This document shows, one piece after another, positions 24,958 through 33,298 of a DNA stretch of 42,056 nt; the first letter of the stretch is position 1, and the number at the start of each line of letters is the position of its first letter. The position numbers and the translations under genes were made by a program. The stretch lies in NCBI GenBank assembly GCA_944326115.1, contig CALVCQ010000020.1:1-42056 (forward strand), read 5' to 3'. The DNA comes from Candidatus Gastranaerophilales bacterium (lineage in GTDB: Bacteria; Cyanobacteriota; Vampirovibrionia; Gastranaerophilales; Gastranaerophilaceae). The notes under the pieces are model-generated. The model had not been told where the DNA came from, ran no database searches, and saw only the letters and a list, made by a program, of their open reading frames with translations.

Positions 24958-25689
24958 TTACTCGGCAGGTTCAGAAGCTTTTTTTCTTCTTCTTCCGCCT
25001 AACTGTTTTTCTTCATGGTTACCGGCTTTTTTAGATTTTATGTTCATATCGGCTTTTTCACCGGGCATTAAGTTGCCTTTGAAAATCCAAACTTTAACAC
25101 CGATTTTGCCCATTATAGTATCTGCTTCAGCAAAACCGTAATCTACATCAGCTCTGAGTGTTTGAAGAGGGATTCTTCCTTCTTTTACCCATTCACTTCT
25201 TGCGATTTCAGCACCGCCTAAACGTCCGGATACCATAATTTTGATACCTTGAACGCCGGAACGCATAGTTCTTTGAGTTGCCTGTTTCATTGCTCTTCTG
25301 AAAGCAATACGTTTTTCTAACTGAAGTGCGATTGATTCTGAAACGAGTTGTGCATCAGCATCTGTTCTTGCAACTTCTACAACATCGATAGAAACTGTTC
25401 TTTTAACAAGTTTTGAAACATCAGCTCTCAATTCTTCTATACCCTGACCGCCTCTGCCTACTACAATACCCGGTTTGGCAGTAACAACTGTAATATTAAG
25501 ATTTTGAGCTTTTCTGTCAATCAAAACTTTGGATATGCCTGCGGCATACAGTCTTTTTTTGATGTATTTTCTTAATTTATCGTCTTCTTTAACAAATTCA
25601 GGATAATCTTTTCTTTTAGCATACCATGTGCTTTCCCAAGGTTCGATTATACCTACTCTGAATCCTTTTGGATGTGTCTTTTGTCCCAA
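24958..25689 (-). CDS. rpsC: 30S ribosomal protein S3
   Basis: S3 forms part of the mRNA entry site. Start GQKTHPKGFRVGIIEPWEST; the KH domain GRGGQGIEEL loop is at about residue 80; C-terminal domain SGRLGGAEIARSEW and DYGFAEADTIMGKIGVKVWI. The 243 residues include a Lys/Arg-rich tail of about 30 residues (KSKKAGNHEEKQLGGRRRKK) beyond the core, a common variation. Confidence 0.97.
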   Translation of the reverse strand: MGQKTHPKGFRVGIIEPWESTWYAKRKDYPEFVKEDDKLRKYIKKRLYAAGISKVLIDRKAQNLNITVVTAKPGIVVGRGGQGIEELRADVSKLVKRTVSIDVVEVARTDADAQLVSESIALQLEKRIAFRRAMKQATQRTMRSGVQGIKIMVSGRLGGAEIARSEWVKEGRIPLQTLRADVDYGFAEADTIMGKIGVKVWIFKGNLMPGEKADMNIKSKKAGNHEEKQLGGRRRKKASEPAE

Positions 25690-25700
25690 GGTCAGCCTCC

Positions 25701-26042
25701 TTAATTCTTATTACTTGCTAATTTAACTGTTAAATGAGAAGTTCTTTTGAGTCTTCTGTAGATTCTGCCTTGAGCTCTCGGTTTACCTCTCTTATATGTT
25801 TTACTTTCGTCGGCAAAGATTTCTGAAATTTTGAGGTCTTCAGCATTTGCACCGAATTTTTCATTAGCGTTAGCAATTGCTGCAACCAAGTTTTTTTCAA
25901 CAACTCTTGCTGCGAAGTATGGCATAAATTTTAAGATTTTAGCTGCTTCTAAAGCAGATTTGCCTCTTAACTCGTTGATTACTCTGCGTAATTTGCGAGC
26001 CGGCATGCTTATATTAGTTTGTCTTGCCATTGATTCTTGCAT
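25701..26042 (-). CDS. rplV: 50S ribosomal protein L22
   Basis: L22 lines the peptide exit tunnel. Typical parts: ARKLRRVINELRGKSALEAA, KILKFMPYFAARVVEKNLVA and KRGKPRAQGRIYRRLKRTSH. 113 residues. The ATG at 26042 follows AAAGGAAG and begins 4 nt after the rpsS stop, with its ribosome binding site inside the rpsS end; starting at the internal MARQ would be 4 residues shorter. Confidence 0.96.
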   Translation of the reverse strand: MQESMARQTNISMPARKLRRVINELRGKSALEAAKILKFMPYFAARVVEKNLVAAIANANEKFGANAEDLKISEIFADESKTYKRGKPRAQGRIYRRLKRTSHLTVKLASNKN

Positions 26043-26045
26043 AAT

Positions 26046-26327
26046 TTACTTCCTTTTAGCTGTTTTATCTTGACCTGCATGGCCTCTGAATAACCTGGTA
26101 GGTGCAAATTCACCTAATTTATGACCAACCATTTGTTCTGTAACATAAACCGGTACATGGCTTTTACCATTGTGAACAGCAATTGTGTGACCCAGCATAT
26201 CAGGTACAATCATTGATGCTCTTGACCAAGTTTTTATTACTTTTTTCTCTCCAGCTTCGTTCATCTTAGCGATTTTCTTCTGAAGTGATTCTTGTACAAA
26301 TGGACCTTTTTTTAGCGAACGAGCCAT
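26046..26327 (-). CDS. rpsS: 30S ribosomal protein S19
   Basis: S19 sits in the head of the 30S subunit. [31 protein letters not shown] and [16 protein letters not shown] identify it. 93 residues. Immediately upstream is rplB, downstream rplV. Confidence 0.97.
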   Translation of the reverse strand: MARSLKKGPFVQESLQKKIAKMNEAGEKKVIKTWSRASMIVPDMLGHTIAVHNGKSHVPVYVTEQMVGHKLGEFAPTRLFRGHAGQDKTAKRK

Positions 26328-26345
26328 TCATTATCTCCTTACTTA

Positions 26346-27173
26346 TTAACGTTTTCTGCCTCTAACAATATACTTGTCAGAATGTTTATTAGATTTTCTA
26401 GTTTTGTAACCAAGAGCCGGTTTGCCCCATGGAGTTTTCGGGTGTCCGCCGGGACCTGTTTTACCTTCACCACCACCGTGAGGGTGATCGCAAGGGTTCA
26501 TTGTTACACCACGCACCGTAGGTCTGATACCCATATATCTTTTACGACCTGCTTTACCGATTTTCATGTTTTTCTGTTCAGCATTGCCTAAAACACCGAT
26601 TGTAGCCAAACATTCTTTTCTTATCATTCTCATTTCTGAGCTCGGTAATTTGATAGTAACGTAGTTGCCTTCTTTAGCCATCAACTGTGCAGCAGCACCT
26701 GCTGTTCTGACTAATTTTGCACCACGACCCGGTATCATTTCTACGTTGTGTACCATAGTACCTAACGGGATCATTTCCAGAGGCAACGCATTACCTGTTA
26801 TGATATCAGCATTGGGACCGGAAACAATAACATCACCGACATTCAATCCCTGTGGTGTCAAGATATATCTTTTTTCACCGTCAGCGTAGAATACAAGTGA
26901 AATTCTTACGTTTCTGTTCGGATCGTATTCAATGGTTTTTACGGTAGCAGGAACACCGAATTTTTCACGTTTAAAATCTATAACACGGTAAGCTTTTTTT
27001 ACACCGCCGCCTTTATGACGACATGTAATTCTGCCTGTATTGTTTCTTCCTGCAGTTTTTCTTATAGGCTTCAACAAGGATTTTTCAGGTTTTGAAGCAG
27101 TGATTTCAGCAAAATCACTCTTTGTCATACCTCTTTGTCCGGGTGAAGTTGGATTTATTACTTTTATACCCAT
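26346..27173 (-). CDS. rplB: 50S ribosomal protein L2
   Basis: L2 is needed for peptidyl-transferase activity and subunit joining. Marks: [40 protein letters not shown], and the conserved catalytic-region [19 protein letters not shown] with the His near the transferase centre. The start is at 27173 ([13 protein letters not shown], normal L2 N-terminus, GGAG about 9 nt upstream); a longer frame to 27233 runs into the structured gap and is not used. 275 residues. Confidence 0.97.
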   Translation of the reverse strand: MGIKVINPTSPGQRGMTKSDFAEITASKPEKSLLKPIRKTAGRNNTGRITCRHKGGGVKKAYRVIDFKREKFGVPATVKTIEYDPNRNVRISLVFYADGEKRYILTPQGLNVGDVIVSGPNADIITGNALPLEMIPLGTMVHNVEMIPGRGAKLVRTAGAAAQLMAKEGNYVTIKLPSSEMRMIRKECLATIGVLGNAEQKNMKIGKAGRKRYMGIRPTVRGVTMNPCDHPHGGGEGKTGPGGHPKTPWGKPALGYKTRKSNKHSDKYIVRGRKR

Positions 27174-27202
27174 TTTCTTTTGCTCCTGTTTCTTTAGGGT
27201 TT

Positions 27203-27242
27203 TGCATAACCATCGGCTGTTAATTGTTGCCACCGTTATGCA
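27203..27242 (-). promoter_or_regulatory. Intercistronic hairpin between rplW and rplB
   Basis: TGCATAAC (27203-27210) pairs with GTTATGCA (27235-27242), 8 bp, with an inner GGC/GCC pairing. A second small hairpin AACGG-TTTT-CCGTT lies closer to rplW. Such structures may control L2 translation or mRNA processing; no binding partner is known. Confidence 0.45.
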
Positions 27243-27286
27243 CTGTCTACTTCATTTAACGGAAAACCGTTACATATTTTTCAGAC

Positions 27287-27595
27287 CTATGCTCCAATCA
27301 ATTCTTGAATCGGTTCACCTTCGATAGTTACGATTGCTTTTTTGCCTGATTGAGATCTGCCTGCACTGTAGCCTACTCTTTTTGCTTTAGAAGGCATATA
27401 TACAGTGTTTACACTTTTTACTTTTCTGCCCGGGAAAGCCAGTTCGACAGCCTGAGCAATCTCAACTTTTGTAGCATCTTTTACAACTTCAAAAGTGTAT
27501 TGCTGCAAAGTAGTTGCTTCCATAGACTTTTCTGTAATGATAGGTCTTTTAATGATGTCGTACAGTCTTTCCGTATTGTTTTTCATGCTGCTCAT
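27287..27595 (-). CDS. rplW: 50S ribosomal protein L23
   Basis: L23 is the docking site for SRP and trigger factor at the tunnel exit. Recognised by LYDIIKRPIITEKSMEA, YTFEVVKDATKVEIAQAVEL and VKSVNTVYMPSKAKRVG. 102 residues. The start overlaps the rplD stop by 1 nt (TAATG), so it is translationally coupled. Confidence 0.97.
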   Translation of the reverse strand: MSSMKNNTERLYDIIKRPIITEKSMEATTLQQYTFEVVKDATKVEIAQAVELAFPGRKVKSVNTVYMPSKAKRVGYSAGRSQSGKKAIVTIEGEPIQELIGA

Positions 27596-28230
27596 TATTT
27601 AGACAACCTTTCAGTAATTTCTTTTATTGCTGCTTCTGTAATAATTACATTATCTGCTTCCAACAGGTCTTTTACATTCAAGTTAGAAGGTAAAATAATT
27701 CTTACATTCGGTAAATTTCTTGCACTGAGTTCAAGGTAAGCATTCTCTGCTGCTTTAACATCAGCAATGATTAAAATTTTACCTTCAACTTTAAGAGCTT
27801 TAAGAGTTTCTGCCATCAATTTTGTTTTAGGTTCATTGATTTCAGAGAAATCTTTAACCAGAACAGTATTGTCAATTCTAGCTGACAAAGCGGATTTTAA
27901 AGCCAATCTTCTAGCTTTTTGCGGCATAGAGAAGCTGTAATCTCTCGGTTTTGGTCCAAAGATAACGCCGCCGCCTGCGAACAACGGTGAACGCAAAGAA
28001 CCGGCTCTTGCACGACCAGTACCTTTTTGTTTCCATGGTTTTCTTCCGCCGCCTGATACTTCTGCTCTAGTTTTTGTACATGCTGTACCTGCTCTGCCGT
28101 TGTTTAACTGACGTCTTAATGCAAGGTGCATAACATGCAGATTCGGTTCAACGCCGAAGACTTTTTCGTCAAGAGCGATTTGTCCGACTGCACTTCCTTT
28201 TGTATTTAATATTGAAACTTCTTTTGTCAT
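27595..28230 (-). CDS. rplD: 50S ribosomal protein L4
   Basis: L4 lines the exit tunnel and in some bacteria represses the S10 operon. Visible: LNNGRAGTACTKTRAEVSGG, the tunnel loop KQKGTGRARAGSLRSPLFAG and FGPKPRDYSFSMPQKARRLA. 211 residues, normal. Confidence 0.97.
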   Translation of the reverse strand: MTKEVSILNTKGSAVGQIALDEKVFGVEPNLHVMHLALRRQLNNGRAGTACTKTRAEVSGGGRKPWKQKGTGRARAGSLRSPLFAGGGVIFGPKPRDYSFSMPQKARRLALKSALSARIDNTVLVKDFSEINEPKTKLMAETLKALKVEGKILIIADVKAAENAYLELSARNLPNVRIILPSNLNVKDLLEADNVIITEAAIKEITERLSK

Positions 28231-28276
28231 TTTTCTTTAACCTCAATTAAATTGTTATTCTCAAGATTTAAGGAAA

Positions 28277-28948
28277 CTAATTCCATTTAACTCTTGAAGG
28301 GATTACCGTAACCATTTTTCCTTCGGGACCGGGTACTGAACCTTTTACCAGAAGAAGGTTGCTTTCTTTGTCAACTTGAACAACTGTCAATTTTGTAATG
28401 GTTACTCTTTCATTTCCCATATTTCCGGCCATCCTCTTACCTTTGATTACACGGCTCGGTGTAGTACCTGCACCGATAGAACCGGGTTCTCTATGGTTTT
28501 TAGAACCGTGACCCATAGGCCCTCTTGAGAAGTTCCATCTCTTAACGGTACCCTGGAAACCTTTACCTACTGATTTACCCGTTACGTCTACTTTTTCAAC
28601 GTTTTCTAATACAGACAAATCAATCTGCTGTCCAACTTTATATTCTGAAGAGTTTTCTACTCTGAATTCCTGCAAATTTCTGAAGTTATCGAGTCCGTTT
28701 TTAGCAAAGTGACCGATTTGAGCTTTTGTTAAATGTTTTTCTTTAGCCGGCTCAAAACCAACCTGAATTGCATTATATCCGTCAGAATCGACTGTCTTAA
28801 CTTGAGTAACTGTTAACGGATCAACTTTGATAACTGTTACAGGAATTGCAAGCCCTTGTTCATCAAAGACCTGTGTCATTCCTAATTTTTTACCAACTAC
28901 GCCTAATCTGTTTTTTGATTTAGACGCTCTTTTAGCGTTTGTAGTCAT
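28277..28948 (-). CDS. rplC: 50S ribosomal protein L3 with N-terminal extension
   Basis: L3 is an early 50S assembly protein. VVGKKLGMTQVFDEQGLAIP, KGFQGTVKRWNFSRGPMGHG and SIGAGTTPSRVIKGKRMAGN are diagnostic. The 223 residues include about 16 basic residues before the normal start (MTTNAKRASKSKNRLG). AAGGAG lies upstream of the far ATG at 28948, so the extension appears real. A 281-nt gap with a repeat separates it from rpsJ. Confidence 0.96.
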   Translation of the reverse strand: MTTNAKRASKSKNRLGVVGKKLGMTQVFDEQGLAIPVTVIKVDPLTVTQVKTVDSDGYNAIQVGFEPAKEKHLTKAQIGHFAKNGLDNFRNLQEFRVENSSEYKVGQQIDLSVLENVEKVDVTGKSVGKGFQGTVKRWNFSRGPMGHGSKNHREPGSIGAGTTPSRVIKGKRMAGNMGNERVTITKLTVVQVDKESNLLLVKGSVPGPEGKMVTVIPSRVKWN

Positions 28949-29109
28949 ATCTACCTTTCTCCTTGTGAGCGCTACCTTGATACTTTTTGAGCGGATGTCC
29001 CTGCCGCTTCTTATTTGTTACGGACCGTAGATCACATTAAATCGTATTCAATTGTTAATGTGTTATTTGTTTCGGATTTTATAACCCTTAATACGAAGTT
29101 TTGCTTATT

Positions 29110-29229
29110 CCGCCTGTCAAATCAGAGATTTGTTCGTTCCGTTAACTTTGTTAACTCCACAACGGCTGATTGGAACGGTTTCGGCTTTTGGTCTTTCAGT
29201 ACTGAAAGCCCTGCAAGCCGTCACACACC
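29110..29229 (-). repeat. Structured intergenic repeat between rpsJ and rplC
   Basis: Second copy of the element at 23443-23560. On the minus strand it starts GGTGTGTGACGGC right after the rpsJ stop and ends CAAATC-TCT-GATTTG-ACAGGCGG. The stem of the end hairpin is identical while its loop differs (TTT versus TCT). The middle differs: GTTAAC-AAA-GTTAAC here replaces AAGCGAAAGCGAAGG there. The remaining gap to 28949 holds no gene. Confidence 0.7.
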
Positions 29230-29547
29230 TTAGAGCTTTACTTCAATATCAACACCTGCAGGTAAATCCATTCTGCTTAACTCTTCAGTAGTCTGTTGAG
29301 TCGGGTCATAGATGTCGATAATTCTTTTGTGGATACGCATTTCAAAATGTTCTCTTGATTTTTTATCCACGTGAGGTGATCTTAAAACGCAATACAATCT
29401 TCTTTTTGTAGGAAGAGGAATAGGACCTGCTACCTTAGCGTCAGTTCTTTTTGCTGTTTCAACAATTTTTTCTGCTGATACATCAATAAGCTTATGATCA
29501 TATGCTTTTAAGCAAACTCTAATTCTTTGTCTTTGAGCTGTACTCAT
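29230..29547 (-). CDS. rpsJ: 30S ribosomal protein S10
   Basis: First gene of the S10 operon; S10 also acts in transcription antitermination as NusE. The sequence shows [40 protein letters not shown] and [19 protein letters not shown]. Length 105, with the C-terminal [11 protein letters not shown]. Its mRNA leader of about 110 nt contains hairpins; tuf and fus are not upstream here. Confidence 0.97.
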   Translation of the reverse strand: MSTAQRQRIRVCLKAYDHKLIDVSAEKIVETAKRTDAKVAGPIPLPTKRRLYCVLRSPHVDKKSREHFEMRIHKRIIDIYDPTQQTTEELSRMDLPAGVDIEVKL

Positions 29548-29582
29548 TTGTTATACTTCCTTTTACTTGCTTATTGTTTTAT

Positions 29583-29686
29583 AAGTCGCTGGGGCGCTTG
29601 ATGGGCAAATTTAAAAATAATGCACATTTATGCGCATTGCCAGCTAGTGTAATAATAACCTTATATTAAACAAAATTACACGTCAA
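29583..29686 (-). promoter_or_regulatory. Possible promoter and structured leader of the S10 operon
   Basis: A minus-strand TTGACG (29681-29686) is the best -35 candidate; a well-spaced -10 is not clear (TAATAT or TAAGGT). Between it and rpsJ two hairpins can form: AATGCGCA/TGTGCATT at about 29619-29639, and AAGCGC-CCCA-GCG(A)CTT at about 29583-29600. The second may be a control site. Confidence 0.35.
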
Positions 29687-29745
29687 CAGGTATATTTAAG
29701 ATTTTATTTCAAATTTCAAAAAATTTACAAAAGTTTATAAAAGTT

Positions 29746-29925
29746 TCATATAGTCAACTGCCCCCGACTACTTATTGAATCTATGCAATAATCAAGTCCA
29801 TTCATTACAACAAGTCAGGCACCGCCAATTTATTCGGCAGAGTGTACCGCTCCCGGCTTGAGATGCAGGCGAGTTTACGAGCCGTACATATCAGAATACT
29901 CTTGAGTAGAAGCAAGGTATCGCTC
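29746..29925 (+). repeat. Dispersed repeat, head plus tail C
   Basis: Head TCATATAGTCAACTGCCCCC joined to a tail that begins CGGCAGAGTGTACCGCTCCC. This tail (module C) recurs at 40373-40470 and, inverted and diverged, at about 41000-41052. The spacer between 29687 and 29745 holds nothing else. Confidence 0.75.
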
Positions 29926-29932
29926 CAACATT

Positions 29933-30223
29933 TTACTGCAGAACATAATATTTTTTCAAAATTTCCTGCTGAAAACTTTCCGGAAGATTTTCAAATTTCA
30001 CAACATCGACAAGAAAAGGAATATTGCTGTCTTGAAGAGCCTGCTCTAAAGCAGAAATATTCCCTTCGCCAAGCATTGCAAGATCAAGGTCGCTGCCTGA
30101 ATGAGCACTGCCGTCAACTCTGCTGCCGTATGCCCATATCTGAGCATCAGGCACTGTCGATTTAAAAATATTTTTTAATTCATCCAAAAATTTCTTTTCT
30201 AATAAAATTGAAAAATCATTCAT
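29933..30223 (-). CDS. MNT-type nucleotidyltransferase antitoxin of a HEPN/MNT pair
   Basis: The 96-residue protein is a minimal nucleotidyltransferase. The catalytic GSx10DxD motif is intact (GSRVDGSAHSGSDLDLAML, about residues 33-51). Family members pair with HEPN proteins and some neutralise the HEPN toxin by adding AMP to its Tyr. The gene overlaps the HEPN stop by 8 nt, confirming co-translation. Its stop lies only a few bases from the neighbouring dispersed repeat. Confidence 0.85.
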   Translation of the reverse strand: MNDFSILLEKKFLDELKNIFKSTVPDAQIWAYGSRVDGSAHSGSDLDLAMLGEGNISALEQALQDSNIPFLVDVVKFENLPESFQQEILKKYYVLQ

Positions 30224-30616
30224 GTTCTACAACCTCTATGAGTTTTTGAACATCGTTTATAAAACCATCAATCAAAACAAGTGTTTCTTTTGCAAATTGC
30301 TCTCCGTAGTCATGTGCGGTTGAATTTCTGTTATCCCGATATACAAACCACCTTTGAACAGCCTCTTCATTTAAAAGAGAATGTTTATTTGCATAGCGGA
30401 ATAAATCTTTGAAAGTCAGTGCATCAACTGCTTTTTTTGAGGAAAAATAAGGTGTGAGCTTTTTTCTCAAAAGTTTTAAACTCTGCTCAATAGACATTTC
30501 AAAACCTTTTACAAGAGAATTTCTGTACATTTCATAGTCTATATTTTTAAAAGCTCGTATGATTTTTTCAAAGTTTCAAGACATCTTTTTAAATATTCTG
30601 TATTTATTTCACTCAT
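30216..30616 (-). CDS. HEPN (HI0074-type) protein, requires -1 frameshift
   Basis: The complete HI0074-like product would have 133 residues, but the frame from the ATG at 30616 stops at 30539-30541 after 25 codons, and the rest (NIDYEMYRNSLVKGFEMS onward) is in the -1 frame. The break lies at the heptamer T-TTA-AAA (30551-30545), the canonical X-XXY-YYZ slippery form; a -1 slip there gives LLK/NIDYE, exactly the continuity expected for the family. The toxin motif Rx4HxY (RNSTAHDY) is intact. The 5' start is supported by AAAGGA 6 nt upstream and a promoter at 30640-30668. Either a programmed frameshift or a one-base loss in an A-run; sequencing error is possible. Confidence 0.8.
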
Positions 30617-30639
30617 ATATTTTCCTTTAATAATTTCCA

Positions 30640-30668
30640 ATATTAGCAGAATTTTTGTTAATATACAA
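30640..30668 (-). promoter_or_regulatory. Promoter of the HEPN/MNT pair
   Basis: On the minus strand, TTGTAT (30668-30663), 17-nt spacer, then TGC-TAATAT (extended -10; -10 box 30645-30640). Predicted start about 30633, giving a 17-nt leader with AAAGGA. Confidence 0.65.
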
Positions 30669-30684
30669 AATCAAAACTAAAAAG

Positions 30685-30717
30685 AAAATGCGCACTTTCA
30701 AATAAAGTGCGCATTTT
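30685..30717 (-). terminator. Terminator of the 30734-31102 gene
   Basis: Perfect 14-bp stem (30685-30698 with 30704-30717), GTGCGCAT core, 5-nt loop, U-rich tail on the minus strand. It sits between this gene and the HEPN promoter and so isolates them. Confidence 0.8.
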
Positions 30718-30733
30718 TACAGATGATTATTTT

Positions 30734-31102
30734 TTATCTTTTGCCTTTATATGCGTCAACTATATTACGGACCCAGACCCCAACACCAACAGCTAAAGCA
30801 GCCAGACCAAGCTTAGATCCTTTCGGCAAATTCGCAAGGATTCTCATTGCAGTTGGCTTATTACTGAAAACCACACTATCAATAGCCTTTTCCGCAGCTT
30901 CACGATTCTCTTTTATAAGAGATACACCTGTATGTAAAACTCCGGCGGTTCCTAATAAATAACCGAAACCATCGCCAATTCGACCATCACAAAACTGTCC
31001 CAGACCCGGAACAAAAGCTGATGCAACCGCTTTTCCTGCTCCTCCGTTTTTTTTAGTACTTTGAACAGGTGCCGCACCCGGTGTAATTGAATTCACTGAC
31101 AT
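30734..31102 (-). CDS. Small membrane protein with PGLGQ motif
   Basis: A 122-residue protein that I cannot name. It has a polar N-terminus with Gly/Pro, then ASAFVPGLGQFCDGRIGDGF and YLLGTAGVL, the motif (PGxGQ with a small hydrophobic hairpin) seen in TM2- and DUF5683-like proteins, and a second hydrophobic stretch LGLAALAVGVGVWVRNIVDA near the end. Two to three membrane segments are likely. AAGGAAG precedes the start. It is a single gene with its own terminator. Confidence 0.65.
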   Translation of the reverse strand: MSVNSITPGAAPVQSTKKNGGAGKAVASAFVPGLGQFCDGRIGDGFGYLLGTAGVLHTGVSLIKENREAAEKAIDSVVFSNKPTAMRILANLPKGSKLGLAALAVGVGVWVRNIVDAYKGKR

Positions 31103-31289
31103 AAAAACTTCCTTTCTTTCACAATGATAACCTACATATTTATTAAGTTACTTGTGCCAAAATTATTGCTACATGTATAATTCACCCTCATCTATCCTAT
31201 CCTATTAGGCATTATGACAGGGTTTTAGGCAAACACAAACTCGGGTTTACATTTGTTTACAATTGATAAAATTTCACAAAATATAGATA

Positions 31290-32870
31290 TCAATCACTTT
31301 TTTCAGGCAGCTCTATTTCTTCGGGAGCAGGTTTTCTTAATTTATTTCTATACAACAGCAATAGAGGCAGACAAACAAAGGTAATAATACCCCACACTCG
31401 GAAGGTTTCAATGTATGCACACAGAGTAGACTGCTGAATCAACTGGTTATACAGCATTCCCTGTGCTTTTTGAAATGCCACCGCATAAACATCAAACTGA
31501 GCAAAATAAGATGTAAGACTGGAAAGCTTTTCTGTATACACAGTGCTTGCATTATCCAAAAAACCTACCATATTATGTTGAAAAGCCTGAGAGTATCTTG
31601 AAACCATTGTGGCAACGAGTGATGTACCTATAGCTGCTCCGAGGTTTTTAATAAGGTTTTGAACTCCGCTTGCATTTGTCATTTGTGCATTGGAGATTGT
31701 TTCCATTGAAGCTGTAGTTAACACTGTAATGGTTAACCCTACCGAGAAACCGAAGATTATATTTGGTATAACAATATTTATCATAGAAAATTCAAGATTC
31801 AAATGCCCGAACATCAACCCTGATATACCGAGCAGAGTTATTCCTATTGCAGTAAAAATTCTGAAATCAAGAACTCTGTTCATTACGCTGTAAAGAAAAA
31901 TTGCAGCAACCGAACCAAAACCTCTGGGCATCAAGGAATATCCGCTCCAGAAAGCATTGTACCCCATCAAATTTTGTAAAAACAGAGGCATTATGGTTGT
32001 TGAAGCATAAAGCACCATATTAGCAATAACAAGTATTGTGGTGCCTATCAAAAAATTCCTGTCTTTGAATACTTTTAAATCAATAATAGATTCTTTTTGA
32101 ACAATTTGAGAATATATAAAAAGAACCATTGCAACCATAGAAATCCCGAAAGTCCAGCATATCCATTCAGAGCCGAACCAGTCAGCATTGTTCCCCTTAT
32201 CCAGAAATACCTGAAAAGTCACAAGCCATATAATAAGAAATCCAAAGCCTATATAATCAATTTTTGCGTTATCTTGTTTTTGGGCATAAGGCGGATCATA
32301 AATCCACAATTTTGATGTAACGGCAGCAAGTATTCCGAAAGGTATATTTATAAAAAATATCCAGTTCCACGACCAGTTATCCGTCAGCCACCCGCCCAAA
32401 ATAGGACCTATTACGGGTGCAACAACAACCCCGAAACCAAAAATTGACATTGCAAGAGCTCTCTTTTCAAGAGGGAATGCCTCAAGCAAAATTGCCTGAG
32501 AAACAGGCAAAAGTGCTCCGCCGCCAAGCCCCTGCAGTATCCTTGAAAATATCATCATTTCCAGAGAAGTTGACAATCCGCAAAGAAGTGAAGCGATTGT
32601 AAAAAGTAAAATACAGGCTATAAAAAATGCTTTTCTTCCGAAGAATTTAGAAAACCAGTCTACAGACGGAACAACAATACCGCTTGCAATAAGGTAGCTC
32701 GTTAAAATCCACGTAGCCTCATCATTACTGGATGAAAAGCTTCCTGCCATTTGCGGCAGTGCAACGTTTGCAATAGTTCCGTCAAGCACAAAAATAAAAG
32801 TTGCGCTCATAACAGCTATTGTTGTAAGCCACGGATTTACATTAGGAATATTATCCTGTGTTTCAGCCAA
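31290..32870 (-). CDS. MFS drug-efflux transporter, DHA2 family (EmrB/QacA-like)
   Basis: A 526-residue inner-membrane protein, the size of 14-helix DHA2 transporters. The first helix has FIFVLDGTIANVALP (motif D1), the loop 2-3 motif A is DWFSKFFGRKAF, and motif C on helix 5 is VVVAPVIGPILGGWL. It would export drugs or toxic compounds using the proton gradient. In many genomes EmrB is paired with EmrA and a TolC; no adaptor gene is beside it here, so the partner is either elsewhere or not needed. Substrate unknown. Confidence 0.88.
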   Translation of the reverse strand: MAETQDNIPNVNPWLTTIAVMSATFIFVLDGTIANVALPQMAGSFSSSNDEATWILTSYLIASGIVVPSVDWFSKFFGRKAFFIACILLFTIASLLCGLSTSLEMMIFSRILQGLGGGALLPVSQAILLEAFPLEKRALAMSIFGFGVVVAPVIGPILGGWLTDNWSWNWIFFINIPFGILAAVTSKLWIYDPPYAQKQDNAKIDYIGFGFLIIWLVTFQVFLDKGNNADWFGSEWICWTFGISMVAMVLFIYSQIVQKESIIDLKVFKDRNFLIGTTILVIANMVLYASTTIMPLFLQNLMGYNAFWSGYSLMPRGFGSVAAIFLYSVMNRVLDFRIFTAIGITLLGISGLMFGHLNLEFSMINIVIPNIIFGFSVGLTITVLTTASMETISNAQMTNASGVQNLIKNLGAAIGTSLVATMVSRYSQAFQHNMVGFLDNASTVYTEKLSSLTSYFAQFDVYAVAFQKAQGMLYNQLIQQSTLCAYIETFRVWGIITFVCLPLLLLYRNKLRKPAPEEIELPEKSD

Positions 32871-32964
32871 TATTCAAACTCCGGCACTTTCTAATTCCAA
32901 TTTTAATGGTATAAAATTTTACAACTATGGTCAACAGATAATTTTTTGCTATATAATAAGTGCT

Positions 32965-33285
32965 ATGGATAAAAATGAAGAATTAAAAATTATAGAAGAT
33001 ATGCAGGCTGTAGTTGCACAGATGAAAGCCGATGATATAGAAGAGAATCCCGATTGTGAATTTGAAACTTTTGACTGCCAGTGCTGCGGTGAAGAAAAAT
33101 CGCTTGCCGGTTCCGTTGTTTATGACGGAATAAGAATATGCAATGATTGTGTTTTGTACGCAGAAACAGGATTTGCTCTGGGCAAAATTAATAGTATTCA
33201 AGATTTAATTAAAAATATGGAAGATAAAAAACTTGAAGCTCAATGTAATTTTATAAAACAGGATGAAATTGAGCATAACAATTAA
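32965..33285 (+). CDS. Small zinc-ribbon protein
   Basis: 106 residues, mostly acidic, with CxxC (FDCQCCGEEKS) and CxxC (IRICNDCVLY) pairs about 21 residues apart that would bind one zinc ion, flanked by helical Glu/Lys-rich ends. No family name is recognised. It begins after an AT-rich leader and ends 14 nt before the permease gene, so the two are probably co-transcribed. Confidence 0.65.
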   Translation: MDKNEELKIIEDMQAVVAQMKADDIEENPDCEFETFDCQCCGEEKSLAGSVVYDGIRICNDCVLYAETGFALGKINSIQDLIKNMEDKKLEAQCNFIKQDEIEHNN

Positions 33286-33298
33286 TCAGGAAGAGACA

